Positions 30,653-39,629 of a DNA stretch of 64,000 nt are shown here, piece after piece. Below the pieces are notes generated by a model. It saw only the letters and a program-made list of their open reading frames with translations, did not search any database and was not told the origin of the DNA. Numbering within the stretch: the stretch's first letter is position 1; each line of letters starts with the position of its first letter. The position numbers and the translations under genes were made by a program. The DNA lies in assembly GCA_947492745.1 (NCBI GenBank), contig CANLOE010000009.1, positions 41,779-105,778 on the forward strand. The letters are read 5' to 3'. Origin of the DNA: an uncultured Cyclobacteriaceae bacterium (GTDB taxonomy: Bacteria > Bacteroidota > Bacteroidia > Cytophagales > Cyclobacteriaceae).

Positions 30653-30811
30653 AGAGAAGTTTTGAACTGTATCTCTTTTATTTTTTCTAGCGCGGTCTTT
30701 TGATGCATGATTTTGTCTAAATTTTCGCAGATAGCTTTACTATCATTGTCAACGATTCTGCCTGTAAAATAAGTAACAACAGATTTCAATTATAAATCCA
30801 GAGCAGACTCT
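30653..30811. repeat. Family E fragment (E5)
   Basis: The left end AGAGAAGTTTTGAACTGTAT, the core flank TTTTCGCAGATAGCTTTACTATC and the right end TCAATTATAAATCCAGAGCAGACTC are recognisable. It is shortened to 159 bp relative to the 303-bp reference copy. Confidence 0.55.
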
Positions 30812-30869
30812 TGGATGCTTAGGTAATCATTATCTGCTTCACATTCTTTAACATTATTTCATAATATAG

Positions 30870-31520
30870 ATGGTTTTCACACTGGACCGAACACATTCGA
30901 TAGCTCACGAGTTTCTGGGCCAACTTAGGGATATAAAGGCGCAAACCGATAGAATGCGTTTTCGCAAGAACCTGAAGCGCTTAGGTACTGTTTTGGCCTA
31001 TGAGTTGTCCAAAACATTGTCATACGAAGCCAAGGAAGTCAGAACTCCACTGGACATTATGAATACCTATGGCCTGTCCGCACAACCGGTCTTGATTCCT
31101 GTACTTCGAGCCGCCCTGCCTTTTTACGATGGTTTTTTGGATATCTTCGATGCTGCCGATAGTGGCTTTATAGGAGCCTATCGTTCTAATGCGGGTTCAG
31201 CAGATGAAATTTCCATAGATATGGAATATGTTGCCTGTGGGCCCTTGGAAGGAAAAGAAATCGTACTGATAGACCCGATGTTGGCTACCGGTAAGTCCAT
31301 TGTGGACTCTGTAACAGCACTCAGTACATACGGTCAGCCCAAACATATACATTTTGTATCAGCTATTGCGGCCCCAGAGGGTATTGCCTATATACAAGAG
31401 AAGGTGGAGGCGCAGCACTCTATATGGACAGGGGCCATTGATGAAAGATTAAATGACAAAGCTTACATTGTACCCGGTCTGGGAGATGCAGGTGATCTGT
31501 GTTTCGGAGAGAAAATTTAA
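30870..31520 (+). CDS. upp: Uracil phosphoribosyltransferase
   Basis: Pyrimidine salvage enzyme that makes UMP from uracil and PRPP. 216 residues. RNLKRLGTVLAYELSKTLSYEAKEVRTPL, VLIPVLRAALPFYDGFLDIFD and the PRPP loop IVLIDPMLATGKSIVDSVTAL are diagnostic, and the uracil-binding tail reads DERLNDKAYIVPGLGDAGDLCFG. It is followed after 8 bases by a cation antiporter gene, a pairing with no obvious functional link. Confidence 0.96.
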   Translation: MVFTLDRTHSIAHEFLGQLRDIKAQTDRMRFRKNLKRLGTVLAYELSKTLSYEAKEVRTPLDIMNTYGLSAQPVLIPVLRAALPFYDGFLDIFDAADSGFIGAYRSNAGSADEISIDMEYVACGPLEGKEIVLIDPMLATGKSIVDSVTALSTYGQPKHIHFVSAIAAPEGIAYIQEKVEAQHSIWTGAIDERLNDKAYIVPGLGDAGDLCFGEKI

Positions 31521-31528
31521 GGAAGTTT

Positions 31529-32479
31529 ATGTTGAAAGATGTCTTCTTATTGATATTAGGACTTGCCATTCTCATCTATGGTGGTGACTTCCTGGTTAAA
31601 GGTGCTACGAAAATTGCCCTGAGTCTTCATATATCGCCCTTGGTCGTAGGTTTGACCATAGTCGCCTTCGGGACTTCTGCTCCTGAGATGCTGATCAGCA
31701 TCACGTCGGCATTGGCAGGCAGTCCTGACCTGACGATGGGCAACGTTATCGGTTCCAATATCTGTAATCTGGCACTCGTGTTGGGTATAACAGTGCTCAT
31801 TGGTCCTATTAAAGTGAAGAGTGACAGTGTGCGTATTGATTGGCCTATGGCGATGGGAAGTTCTGCCATGCTCTATTTTTTGGTTCGGGAAGGGGTCATT
31901 ACTACCTATGAGGGCATAATTTTTATCTGTATTCTGGGTTTTTATACTTTTTATATCATTCAGCGATCCCGAAAGATCAGCAAAACAGAAGTTGAACAGT
32001 CCAACCCGGATCAGGGCGAGACCTTGTCCAGATTGGATTTGATCAAGGATATACTCCTTATCGTGATAGGTTGCTTAGGGCTTTATTATGGTTCGGAATG
32101 GTTTGTTACCAGTGCCCAAGAGCTGGCCAGGCACTGGGGGGTAAGTGAAAGGGTCATCGGCATCACTGTTCTGGCACTGGGTACCAGTCTCCCGGAATTG
32201 GTGACTGCTATCACGGCTTCCCTAAAGCGGGAAACGGATTTGGCCTTGGGTAATCTGATGGGTTCCAATATCTTTAATGTCCTCTCCATTTTGGGCGTCA
32301 CTAGTATTATCAAGGAAATCCACGTTAGTGACGAGATCATCAATCATGATATGCTCCCTATGTTAGGGATAACACTGATTATACTTCCAATGATGCTCTA
32401 TAACCGGAAAATAGGAAGAATAGAAGGAGGGGTACTACTGTTTATCTATCTTTTTTACACCTATACTGTTGTAACATAG
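31529..32479 (+). CDS. Calcium/sodium antiporter (CaCA family, YrbG-like)
   Basis: An inner-membrane exchanger, 316 residues from the ATG at 31529 (MLKDVFLLILGLAILIYGGD). Both alpha repeats are present: VVGLTIVAFGTSAPEMLISI with GNVIGSNICNLALVLGI, and VIGITVLALGTSLPELVTAI with GNLMGSNIFNVLSILGV. About ten membrane spans are visible. A longer frame begins 30 bases earlier, overlapping upp, but adds a charged leader (MFRRENLRKF) that looks spurious. Confidence 0.94.
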   Translation: MLKDVFLLILGLAILIYGGDFLVKGATKIALSLHISPLVVGLTIVAFGTSAPEMLISITSALAGSPDLTMGNVIGSNICNLALVLGITVLIGPIKVKSDSVRIDWPMAMGSSAMLYFLVREGVITTYEGIIFICILGFYTFYIIQRSRKISKTEVEQSNPDQGETLSRLDLIKDILLIVIGCLGLYYGSEWFVTSAQELARHWGVSERVIGITVLALGTSLPELVTAITASLKRETDLALGNLMGSNIFNVLSILGVTSIIKEIHVSDEIINHDMLPMLGITLIILPMMLYNRKIGRIEGGVLLFIYLFYTYTVVT

Positions 32480-32533
32480 TCCTGTTCTATTCGACGCTCT
32501 TGGACTTGCCCATAAGTACAAGGTCTTATTCGA

Positions 32534-32632
32534 ACTTAGCCTTTGTCGCATATCTGACTATTCATTTTGTCCTAATCAAGCGATTTTCGCTTTGACGAGA
32601 GCAAAATGACCTGGCAAAGTCCCATACGACAT
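32534..32632. repeat. Family A-related element with a replaced core
   Basis: The left part GAACTTAGCCTTTGTCGCAT plus CATTTTGT and the right part GAGCAAAATGACC plus CCATACGACATTTA match the two arms of family A (reverse orientation). The central GGGATAGC hairpin is gone and a smaller hairpin, TCAAGCGATTTTCGCTTTGA, sits in its place. Confidence 0.55.
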
Positions 32633-32966
32633 TTATACTCAAGAAAAATGAAATGGTAAACCATTACAGGTAATGGCCCTAGGGAAATCGGGATAGTGTT
32701 CAGCCCAAAATGATGAATAGAGAACCTATTCCGCGCATAAATAGCTTCATACCGGAAGCTTTGCCCACCGGTCTTCATTCACCATAGCGGTGCTATGCCT
32801 AACGAATACAAATGGCCGGTATTTTGCTATTTATACGCTCATCACGATTTCTATCGATTAATTTGGGTTGAACCGTTACGGGTAGACTTGTCATTTGGGC
32901 CTTTAGAAAATAGTGGCGCCTAAGTCAACAAACTATCTTGTCTCAAATCAATTGTGTTTGGTGAAA
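32633..32966. repeat. Family C repeat (two segments) interrupted by a family D insertion
   Basis: TTTATACTCAAGAAAAATGA...GGTAAACC (32633-32698) and CCGTTACGGGTAGACTTGTC...CTTGTCTCAAATCAATTG (32873-32966) match one continuous sequence at 62612-62782. In that copy the two parts are joined at GTTTTGAATCGTTACGGG. Confidence 0.75.
32699..32872. repeat. Family D foldback element (D3)
   Basis: A 174-bp unit, GTTCAGCCCAAAATGATGAA to CGATTAATTTGGGTTGAAC, with the core CCATAGCGGTGCTATGC. It is nearly identical to the copy at 55493-55668 and, inverted, to 10782-10953. It is inserted in the family C repeat. Confidence 0.85.
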
Positions 32967-33130
32967 ATCAATAACAGATGTTAAAACCTCTCGTATGCAA
33001 AGAGGTGGCAGATTTTTGGCCGAAAGGCCTATAAGACTATCCCTAGGTGTAATTGGTTATGGAGTAATATGGCTTATCTTGGGAAAGTGATTCCCGGAAA
33101 GAAAATCCCTGATGGCCAAACCTACTTTCG

Positions 33131-34691
33131 TTAAACTTGGATCTAATGCCGTTTAGCTAGTGCATAATTGATTAATTTTCATTAAATTAGTCATATAAAA
33201 ACAGCTACTACAAAAGCAAGGAGTGGCTGTTTTATACCCAAATGCAATTGTTCCGGGACAGACTGACGATCGTTGCGAAAGCAATTTCCGCCCGGAACGG
33301 CCCCAATGACCAATCCACTAATGAAATTGCACCAATGCGGGATTTTTCCATTGGTTTGCTGAAACTCGAATTTCCCTTTTCATTTTTTCTTGAGTATAAA
33401 ACTAAATTAATCAATGAACTCAAGTTAAAACTAAACGATGAAAAATTTATCAACAAAAGTGGACTTTTGTTGAACCGTTTTTCCCGTTCCAGGCTCCTTC
33501 CTTTCAGTGCGCTGGTCCTGTTCATCATCCAAAAATCCAACGGTATGCCTGTCGGATTTCTTTGATGGAAAGTTATTGTCCCATCCCACAAAGAGCGCGT
33601 TCAGCCAGGCACGCAGCGTCCTGTGTCACAAGGTCTTCAAAAGGCTCAACCTTTGGGCCTGCTACCTCTTCTATTCACAAGTGAACTTCAAAAAATGGAT
33701 GGGATTCAGGGTCTTGTCGGTGGATGGTTCCATGCTCGGTCTTCCCGATCACCCCTCCCTTTGTGAAAAGTTCTCACGCCATGGTTTTGGTTCTAGGAAG
33801 AACGTACACAAATGGATGTCAAGGATTTCTTACCTGTACGATGTACTCAACAATGTGGTCTTTGATGCCCAGATGGAAAGCTTTGATACCTCAGGGGCTG
33901 CCCTGTGCGACAACAACCTTGGTTTTCTGTGCAAAGGCGACCTGGTCATCTTTGACCGCTATTATGCCTCCCACTACCTGTTCAGTACCTTGGCGCACAA
34001 ACAGGTGCGCTTCTTTTTCAGGATGAGGGACCACTCCTGGGCATGTGTCAGGGAGCTGGTCGGGGCCGGCCTTGACGAGCAGGTCGTTGACCTGGATGTT
34101 TACAAGTACTCAAAAGTGACAAAAAAGATCCCCTCCAATGCGAACAGGAAAGTTCGGGTCAGGCTCATCAAGCATATCTCAAGGTCCGGAAAGGTGCATG
34201 TCTATGCGACTTTCCTTATTGGATTCGGGCAAGTACGGCAAAAAGTCCATTGTCAACCTTTACAGGCAGAGATGGGGCATCGAGGAGGCCTGCGAAATAT
34301 TGAAGGCAAGGTTGGACACGGTCCATTTCTCCGGCAAGACCGTACACGCCGTCCAATAGGGCTTCTATGCCAACACCTTCCTGATCGGCCTGACATCAAT
34401 ATTCAAATTTGGCCTGGGGCCAAGCCCAATGGTCAAGGACGGGCGAATCCCGGAAATCAACAATACATATGCCATTGCCCAGACCAAAAGGCTGTTGCAG
34501 AAGGTCCAGTTCTGCTTTGGGCAGATTTCTGATTGGTATACCGATTCATGAACAGGGTCAGCTCTACAATAGAATATTCAAGGAAGGGGCAGTCGAGCCC
34601 TAGAAAGCCCGAAAAAGGACTTCAGAGAACATTTTCTCGGAATTACAAGACAGTATGAGCTTATCTAAACGGCATTAAGTCCAGGTTAAAC
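33131..34691 (+). mobile_element. Decayed IS4-type insertion sequence with terminal inverted repeats
   Basis: The left end TTAAACTTGGATCTAATGCC plus GTTTAGCTAG is matched, inverted, by the right end CTAAACGGCATTAAGTCCAGG plus TTAAAC at 34665-34691. The unit is about 1.56 kb. A hairpin terminator (AAACAGCTACT...AGTGGCTGTTT, about 33198-33232) lies between the left end and the transposase frame, as often seen in ISs to block read-through. I found no matching target duplication. A related left end (ATGTCGTTTAGTTAAGG) lies at about 63110. Confidence 0.75.
33242..34600 (+). pseudogene. IS4-family DDE transposase, frameshifted
   Basis: Three frames must be joined. The first carries LLLNRFSRSRLLPFSALVLFIIQKS. 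The second carries LSDFFDGKLLSHPTKSAFSQAR, the first catalytic Asp in RVLSVDGSMLGLPDH and the second Asp in DLVIFDRYYASHYLFSTL. The third carries the YREK-type motif NLYRQRWGIEEACEILKARLDTVHFSGK with the catalytic Glu, then a stop at VQ and a readable tail (GFYANTFLIGLTSIFKFGL). The breaks near 33550 and 34220 and the stop near 34360 make it inactive. Family assignment rests on the DGS, DRYY and Y-R-E-K motifs. Confidence 0.85.
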
Positions 34692-34723
34692 TATCTTTAG
34701 CAAATCTACCATTGATTCGAAAA

Positions 34724-37048
34724 TCAGGCTACTTGAACGCTCATTACCTCTCTTTTCTGAAAAGTGAGAATAAATTCAGTACCTACATTTTTCTCTGAGG
34801 AGAATGTCATTTTTCCATTCATTTTCTCTATGAGGCCTTTTACAATAGATAGACCAAGCCCTGTGGATGATTCGCCAGCGGTAGGCTGAGCGGATAGCCT
34901 CTGGAATTTGCGGAACATTTTCTTCTGGTCCTCCTTGCTGAAGCCCTGTCCTTCATCTTTGATTTTTATTCGAAAATGCTCATCGCTTTCCGACAACCGA
35001 AGAAACACCTCTTTTCCTTTTGGGGTATACTTGATGGCATTGGTCATTAGGTTATCTATGATTCTGCTCAGGTAACTCGGATTGATATTGGCGATGATAG
35101 ATGTCTCGGGTATGTCCATCATGAGCAGAATGTCTTTTTTCTCCGCTAGCTTCATGAAATTTTGTTGTTTCTCACGTAGTAGACAATTAATGGTCGTAGT
35201 TTCTGTTGAAGGTTCACTGTTGGAAGCTTCCAGAGTATGTAGGTAGAGGATTTCTTCGATAAGCCTTAGTCCGTTAAGACAGACCTTATTCAGAAGTTTT
35301 AGGGAACCTTCCTGTGCTTCACTGAGAGGCCCTTGTATTTTTATGAGGTTTGCCAGTCCGATATTGGTGTTCATCGGGGAGCGAAGGTCATGGGCTACGA
35401 CGCTAATGAGTCCGTTTTTTTCCTCGTTGAGCCTTTCCAATGCCATATTTTTCGAGTAGAGGTCTTCTTTCTGAGTGATGATTTCTTCTTTTTGCTCATG
35501 GATCTCATTGTTCATTTCTTGGAGCATCTTATTGGACTCTGCCTTTCTCTTGTAGTTGCGGTAGTAGGAAAAGGCAAATATGGCAATAATAATAATGAGC
35601 ACCAGTAACATATCGCGGGTGAATTTTTGTTGTTCTATTTCAAGTTCTTTTTTCTTCTGCTGGTCCAGTAAGGCTCTTTTTTCTTCTTGCGTGTTGATAC
35701 GCTCTTGCAGGCGTCCTATTTCCAAAGCCTTGCTTTCGTTTAGGAGGCTGTCGTTGATGCTTTTGTTCAGTTCGAGAAAGTAGAGCGCATCTCCATGCTT
35801 TCCTATCTGTTTATACGTTTTGTAGACCTCTTTTGTAATTTTCGCGAGCGGCTTTTTCATGCCTTCTTTTCTGGCGATATCATAAGCCTGTAGGCCATAT
35901 TTTTCAGAAAGTCCCAGCCGGTCCAAACCTCTATAGGCTATACATAGCTGTTTTGCCAGACGAATTTGATTTTCCACATCGCTTTTATCGGTAATGAGCT
36001 TCTGGGCTCTCAATAGTGTCTTTAGGGCACGGCCATGTTCTCGCTTCGTATTGTCTATGGCACCCTGCTGGAGTAGAGAGCGGGTGATATAACATTCCGA
36101 CTCTATTTTCTCAGCGATAAGGAGGGCGTCTTTTGAGGCTTCCCAAGCATCGTTATAGTTTTTTGCCTCTTCATAAGCTTCCGAAAGGTAGATGGTACTC
36201 AGGTAACGATACGTATTGTTCTTGTTCTTGACTGATAGCCGAAAGGATTCTTCGAGTACTGAAAAAGCTTCATCAAAACGCCCGGCGCCACGATACAAAA
36301 GCGATAGATTGATCAACGACATGTAGGTGGTCGTGTTTTCGCTGTTTGGGTCCTCCATCGAAATATCAATGGACTTTCGGAAGCTCTCCTCCGCATTTTC
36401 CACATCTCCTTGGTTCATATAAACAATTCCAATGTTATTATGTAAAGATATGAGTTTGACCTTGCTGTTGACTTTTTCAAACCACTCCTTGGCATGAGAG
36501 TAGTGTTGTAGACTCTTGAGATGGTTTCCTTTATAAAACTCGAACACCCCCAAGGAATTTAATGCGTCTGCGATTTCGTAATCAAGTCGATGGGCCTCAG
36601 CATAATCGAGAGCAGTAGTATAATATTTGTTCGCATTTTTATAGTCGCCCCAAAGGCGGTAGGTGACTCCTTTTCTCTTCAGTGCTTTGAAAGCCTGCCG
36701 ATAGTCGGGTATGCTCGTCGCCGATAGGAAAGCAGAATCCAAATAGAGGATACTCTTCTCGTAATCGGCGTATTCTCTATGGTAATTTTCGACCTTCATG
36801 TAGCAGGAGGTCAATTTCTCTTTATTTCCGCTTTTCTTTGAAAGGGCTATGGCCCTGTTGAAGTACAGTTCCGTTGAATCAATGGAAGAACTTTTGATGT
36901 ATTGAAGGCTCAAGTCCATCATAGTGTTTATTCGAAGCGTATCATGCAGCTCTTTAGTATTCAATACCTGAATTAGGCTGTCCTGTTCCTGTCGACCAAA
37001 AGAAAATGTCGATATCGCGATGAGAATGAAAAAAAATATAGATCTCAT
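34724..37048 (-). CDS. TPR-containing membrane sensor histidine kinase
   Basis: 774 residues. The signal peptide MRSIFFFILIAISTFSFG leads into about 430 residues of periplasmic TPR-like helices (for example YRLWGDYKNANKYYTTALDYAEAH and MNQGDVENAEESFRKSIDIS). A membrane span (MLLVLIIIIAIFAFSYYRNY) and a coiled coil (EMNNEIHEQKEEIITQKEDLYSKNMALERLNEEK) follow. The H box is VAHDLRSPMNTNIGLA, the N box DNLMTNAIKYTPKG, the G1 box KDEGQGFSKEDQ and the G2 box STGLGLSIVKGLIEKM. This layout is common in Bacteroidota. There is no response regulator domain or neighbour, so the signal and output are unknown. Confidence 0.94.
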   Translation of the reverse strand: MRSIFFFILIAISTFSFGRQEQDSLIQVLNTKELHDTLRINTMMDLSLQYIKSSSIDSTELYFNRAIALSKKSGNKEKLTSCYMKVENYHREYADYEKSILYLDSAFLSATSIPDYRQAFKALKRKGVTYRLWGDYKNANKYYTTALDYAEAHRLDYEIADALNSLGVFEFYKGNHLKSLQHYSHAKEWFEKVNSKVKLISLHNNIGIVYMNQGDVENAEESFRKSIDISMEDPNSENTTTYMSLINLSLLYRGAGRFDEAFSVLEESFRLSVKNKNNTYRYLSTIYLSEAYEEAKNYNDAWEASKDALLIAEKIESECYITRSLLQQGAIDNTKREHGRALKTLLRAQKLITDKSDVENQIRLAKQLCIAYRGLDRLGLSEKYGLQAYDIARKEGMKKPLAKITKEVYKTYKQIGKHGDALYFLELNKSINDSLLNESKALEIGRLQERINTQEEKRALLDQQKKKELEIEQQKFTRDMLLVLIIIIAIFAFSYYRNYKRKAESNKMLQEMNNEIHEQKEEIITQKEDLYSKNMALERLNEEKNGLISVVAHDLRSPMNTNIGLANLIKIQGPLSEAQEGSLKLLNKVCLNGLRLIEEILYLHTLEASNSEPSTETTTINCLLREKQQNFMKLAEKKDILLMMDIPETSIIANINPSYLSRIIDNLMTNAIKYTPKGKEVFLRLSESDEHFRIKIKDEGQGFSKEDQKKMFRKFQRLSAQPTAGESSTGLGLSIVKGLIEKMNGKMTFSSEKNVGTEFILTFQKREVMSVQVA

Positions 37049-37504
37049 ACCTAAAAGAATAATTTAACTGTGTATGCGTAAATATTACTATAAAGTAAGT
37101 AGATTTTTGGTAAAAAAGAGTGTTTACAAACGTTTTTACAATTTTTTCAGTAGATGTTTAAAGGTTTTGAAACTATTTTATTGATAATTATTAATTAGCA
37201 AATATTGGTCCAATAAATTGCAAGGAATTGATTTTTGTTCTTGACATAAAATCTTTTCCGTAGCTTTTGTCGTAAAGTAGGGATAACTACATAAAAGGCT
37301 CGGCCCGAAGGTAGTATTCGTTTTCATTTTCCACTTGGAAACACTTTTACATAAAGTATGTAATGCGGATTTGTCCGAAATCTCCATAATAATAGGCCTT
37401 ATCTTGACGTTATAACCAGTGGCGCGATTGATGAAATGTAAAAAGACCATAACTACAGGTCGGTTTTCCGTATATCGGCTCCAATTCATTAAATTTACCT
37501 AAAT
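37049..37504. other. Divergent intergenic region
   Basis: It lies between the TPR kinase (leftward) and a small secreted protein (rightward). A 103-codon minus-strand frame (37178-37489) has no signal peptide or family resemblance, and I do not call it. Confidence 0.4.
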
Positions 37505-38020
37505 ATGCAGTGTAGAATAGCAGCAATCATTTTCTTTTCTTTACTAACAGTAATGACGTGCCAAAAGGTCAAGGCCCAGCAGTGCGAATTTGTTAAGGGG
37601 AAGCTGGTACATAATGGGAATACGGTAAAAGAATCCAAATGGAGAAAAACATTGAAAACCAGTATCCAAGAGAATTACACTATTAAGCTTGCCAAGCTAG
37701 GGGACGTACGATTGATTGCGATGAATATCTCGGTAGTTCCCAAATTTAGTGTGTACCAAGACAACCGATTGGCGATTCACCTTGCCAATGGAAAGAAAAT
37801 AGGGTTAAAAACAATAAAGGATTTCAAATCTTCTACATCAAAGACCAATGGCCGAGAGCGTGCAAAGGTCTACTACGTGGTAAATTCTGAGCATTATAAG
37901 CTGTTGGCCAATGTCAAGATAAAAAAGATACACGTGGATATGGGGCCGAGATACACTGATATTCAGGTAAAACCAGATGACCAAGAGCAATTGTTGAAAG
38001 CTTTCAGATGTCTGAAATGA
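37505..38020 (+). CDS. Small secreted protein of unknown function
   Basis: A 171-residue protein with a signal peptide (MQCRIAAIIFFSLLTVMTCQKVKAQ). The mature part is basic and mixed alpha/beta (EFVKGKLVHNGNTVKESKWRKTLKTSIQENY, NGRERAKVYYVVNSEHYKLLANVKIKKIHVDMG). I recognise no catalytic motif or family. A convergent secreted protein follows after 69 bases. Both are plausible envelope proteins. Confidence 0.75.
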   Translation: MQCRIAAIIFFSLLTVMTCQKVKAQQCEFVKGKLVHNGNTVKESKWRKTLKTSIQENYTIKLAKLGDVRLIAMNISVVPKFSVYQDNRLAIHLANGKKIGLKTIKDFKSSTSKTNGRERAKVYYVVNSEHYKLLANVKIKKIHVDMGPRYTDIQVKPDDQEQLLKAFRCLK

Positions 38021-38089
38021 ACAGTCTCATCTTCAAAGCGGCCCTATTGCTATGCAGGCAGAATTATTAAGACCCGTACGGATAGGAGC

Positions 38090-38587
38090 CTAACGGCTTT
38101 TATACTTTTTTTTAACGGTTTTAATGATGTTTTTGTAAATGTCACCCACATCGTAGACAGCAGCATTGTACACTTCCAGTAAATCCTTTCGTTCTTCATT
38201 GTCCAGATCTTTGATAAAGAACGTGTATAGTAGTGCACTTTCATTGTTATTTTTATGTTTGCAGAACCCGCGGGGCTCGTAGGCTATCAAGTATTTTCCT
38301 TGATGTTCCGGACTGTTCAGGGTTTTTCTGTCTTCTATGATTTGATAGGAAAATGGGTACTCTAACATGACCTCTTCAAGCTCCTTATTAAATTGAGAAA
38401 CCTTTTTCTCAAAATTGGCCTTGGCCTGAGGACTGGTTACGCTATTGTCCACTCGATACTTGAGCACGATAAGGATTTTGTCATTTAAGTCGTCCGGTAT
38501 ATTCTCTTTCATGACTTTTTGCGAAACCCCTACAGTGCAGCAGGCGAAAAGGAGTAGAATAGAAAATAGGATTTTGGAAAATCTCAT
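38090..38587 (-). CDS. Small secreted protein of unknown function
   Basis: A 165-residue protein with a signal peptide (MRFSKILFSILLLFACCTVGVSQ). The mature part contains DKILIVLKYRVDNSVTSPQAKANFEKKVSQFNKELEEVMLEYPF and GKYLIAYEPRGFCKHKNNNESALLYTFFIKDL. No known motif is visible. It is convergent with the preceding gene, so the two probably have separate promoters. Confidence 0.75.
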   Translation of the reverse strand: MRFSKILFSILLLFACCTVGVSQKVMKENIPDDLNDKILIVLKYRVDNSVTSPQAKANFEKKVSQFNKELEEVMLEYPFSYQIIEDRKTLNSPEHQGKYLIAYEPRGFCKHKNNNESALLYTFFIKDLDNEERKDLLEVYNAAVYDVGDIYKNIIKTVKKKYKSR

Positions 38588-38919
38588 TTTACATTGATTG
38601 AAGTCTAAAACAAGTAATGGGACTATTATGAAATAAGTATTCTCTGGGTGCCATAGACCGAAAGATAGCCTACCTGCTGAGTTGCTTTTTCGCTAGAAGT
38701 TACACGTTTATCCTGTAAATTTACTGGATAAGTGCATAAAATCTTTGTGAATTCTCCTTTGATTTGTGTGTGATCGCACAGAGTATAATTATGTTCAGGT
38801 GGCTTTCGTGCGTGTTGTTTATTCTTAATAACACTTGTGTGTTTTCCCTTCATCGATGGTAAAGTCCGAATGAATATCAGTGATTGACTCAAAAATGATT
38901 GGGGAAACAGAGTATTTTT

Positions 38920-38933
38920 ATTGATATATCAAT
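38920..38933. promoter_or_regulatory. Candidate MarR operator overlapping the -33 region
   Basis: The perfect 14-bp palindrome ATTGATATATCAAT. Its TTG (38921-38923) is followed after 19 bases by TATCTTTG (38943-38950), a good Bacteroidota promoter. A repressor bound here would block the -33 element. The identical palindrome recurs at 39421-39434, just after the regulator gene. Confidence 0.65.
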
Positions 38934-38942
38934 TATTTTGTT

Positions 38943-38950
38943 TATCTTTG
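38943..38950 (+). promoter_or_regulatory. Promoter -7 element of the MarR gene
   Basis: TATCTTTG matches TAnnTTTG, with a TTG box 19 bases upstream. It places transcription start near 38957 and so rules out the TTG start codon at 38921. Confidence 0.6.
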
Positions 38951-38965
38951 AACAAATCATTTTCA

Positions 38966-39403
38966 GTGGAAGTAGAAAAAAATATAGAGAACGTCATCCT
39001 TTTTCAAATTGAAAAGACGAGTAAGATGGCGAAAATGTATTCCCAGAGAGAGTTTGACAAGATTAATCTGGGAATAACCATTGAGCAATGGATTTTGCTG
39101 AAAGTAATACAGGAATCAGAGCAGCTATCACAGAAAGAGCTAGCGGACAAATCTTCCCGGGACCCAGCTTCCATAACGAGGACACTGGATTTATTGGAAA
39201 AAAAAGGATTTATAATCAGAAGGCGTATCCCCGAGAATAGGAGACAATATGAAATAGAGCTGACACCATCAGGGGCCGATTTTGTGGCCTTGAACATGAA
39301 GATGATTCACGAACATAGGATTCTGAGTATCAAGGGATTTAGTAATGATGAGCTTCTTGTGCTCAAAGCAATGCTGTTGCGGATACAGAACAATGTGAAG
39401 TGA
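38966..39403 (+). CDS. MarR-family transcriptional regulator
   Basis: A winged-helix regulator, about 145 residues from the GTG at 38966 (start then EVEKNIENVILFQIEKTSK). The frame is open back to a TTG at 38921, but that would lie inside the promoter. The DNA-binding helices are LGITIEQWILLKVIQESEQLSQKELADKSSRDPASITRTLDLLEKKGFIIRRR, and the wing is IPENRRQYEIELTPSGADF. These are diagnostic of MarR. The ATTGATATATCAAT palindromes on both sides suggest autorepression and control of the downstream gene. The ligand is unknown. Confidence 0.93.
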   Translation: MEVEKNIENVILFQIEKTSKMAKMYSQREFDKINLGITIEQWILLKVIQESEQLSQKELADKSSRDPASITRTLDLLEKKGFIIRRRIPENRRQYEIELTPSGADFVALNMKMIHEHRILSIKGFSNDELLVLKAMLLRIQNNVK

Positions 39404-39420
39404 TTTTTTTTGACTAAAAT

Positions 39421-39434
39421 ATTGATATATCAAT
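39421..39434. promoter_or_regulatory. Second copy of the candidate MarR operator
   Basis: ATTGATATATCAAT again, identical over 14 bases to 38920-38933, lying 17 bases after the MarR stop and about 200 bases upstream of the next gene. A clear TAnnTTTG box is not present at the expected distance, so it may act on an upstream or atypical promoter. Confidence 0.55.
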
Positions 39435-39629
39435 TGTTGATGGGTTTTGTGTATTGCTTGTTGGAAGTACACAGAGAAGTAATATCATTAACGGTGCGAG
39501 ATGGAGCCATTCAGGCATTCTATATTTCGATATACCTGTATCACGGGTGAAAAGAATATGATATTGAGCCCTATAAACTACTGCAATATCAATGATGTGT
39601 TTATTATTCTAACGTTAAAAACCAGTACT

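Noticed and set aside
37178..37489. 103-codon minus-strand frame between the TPR kinase and a secreted protein
   Set aside because: The composition is not protein-like, it has no motif, and it covers a region that should hold two divergent promoters.
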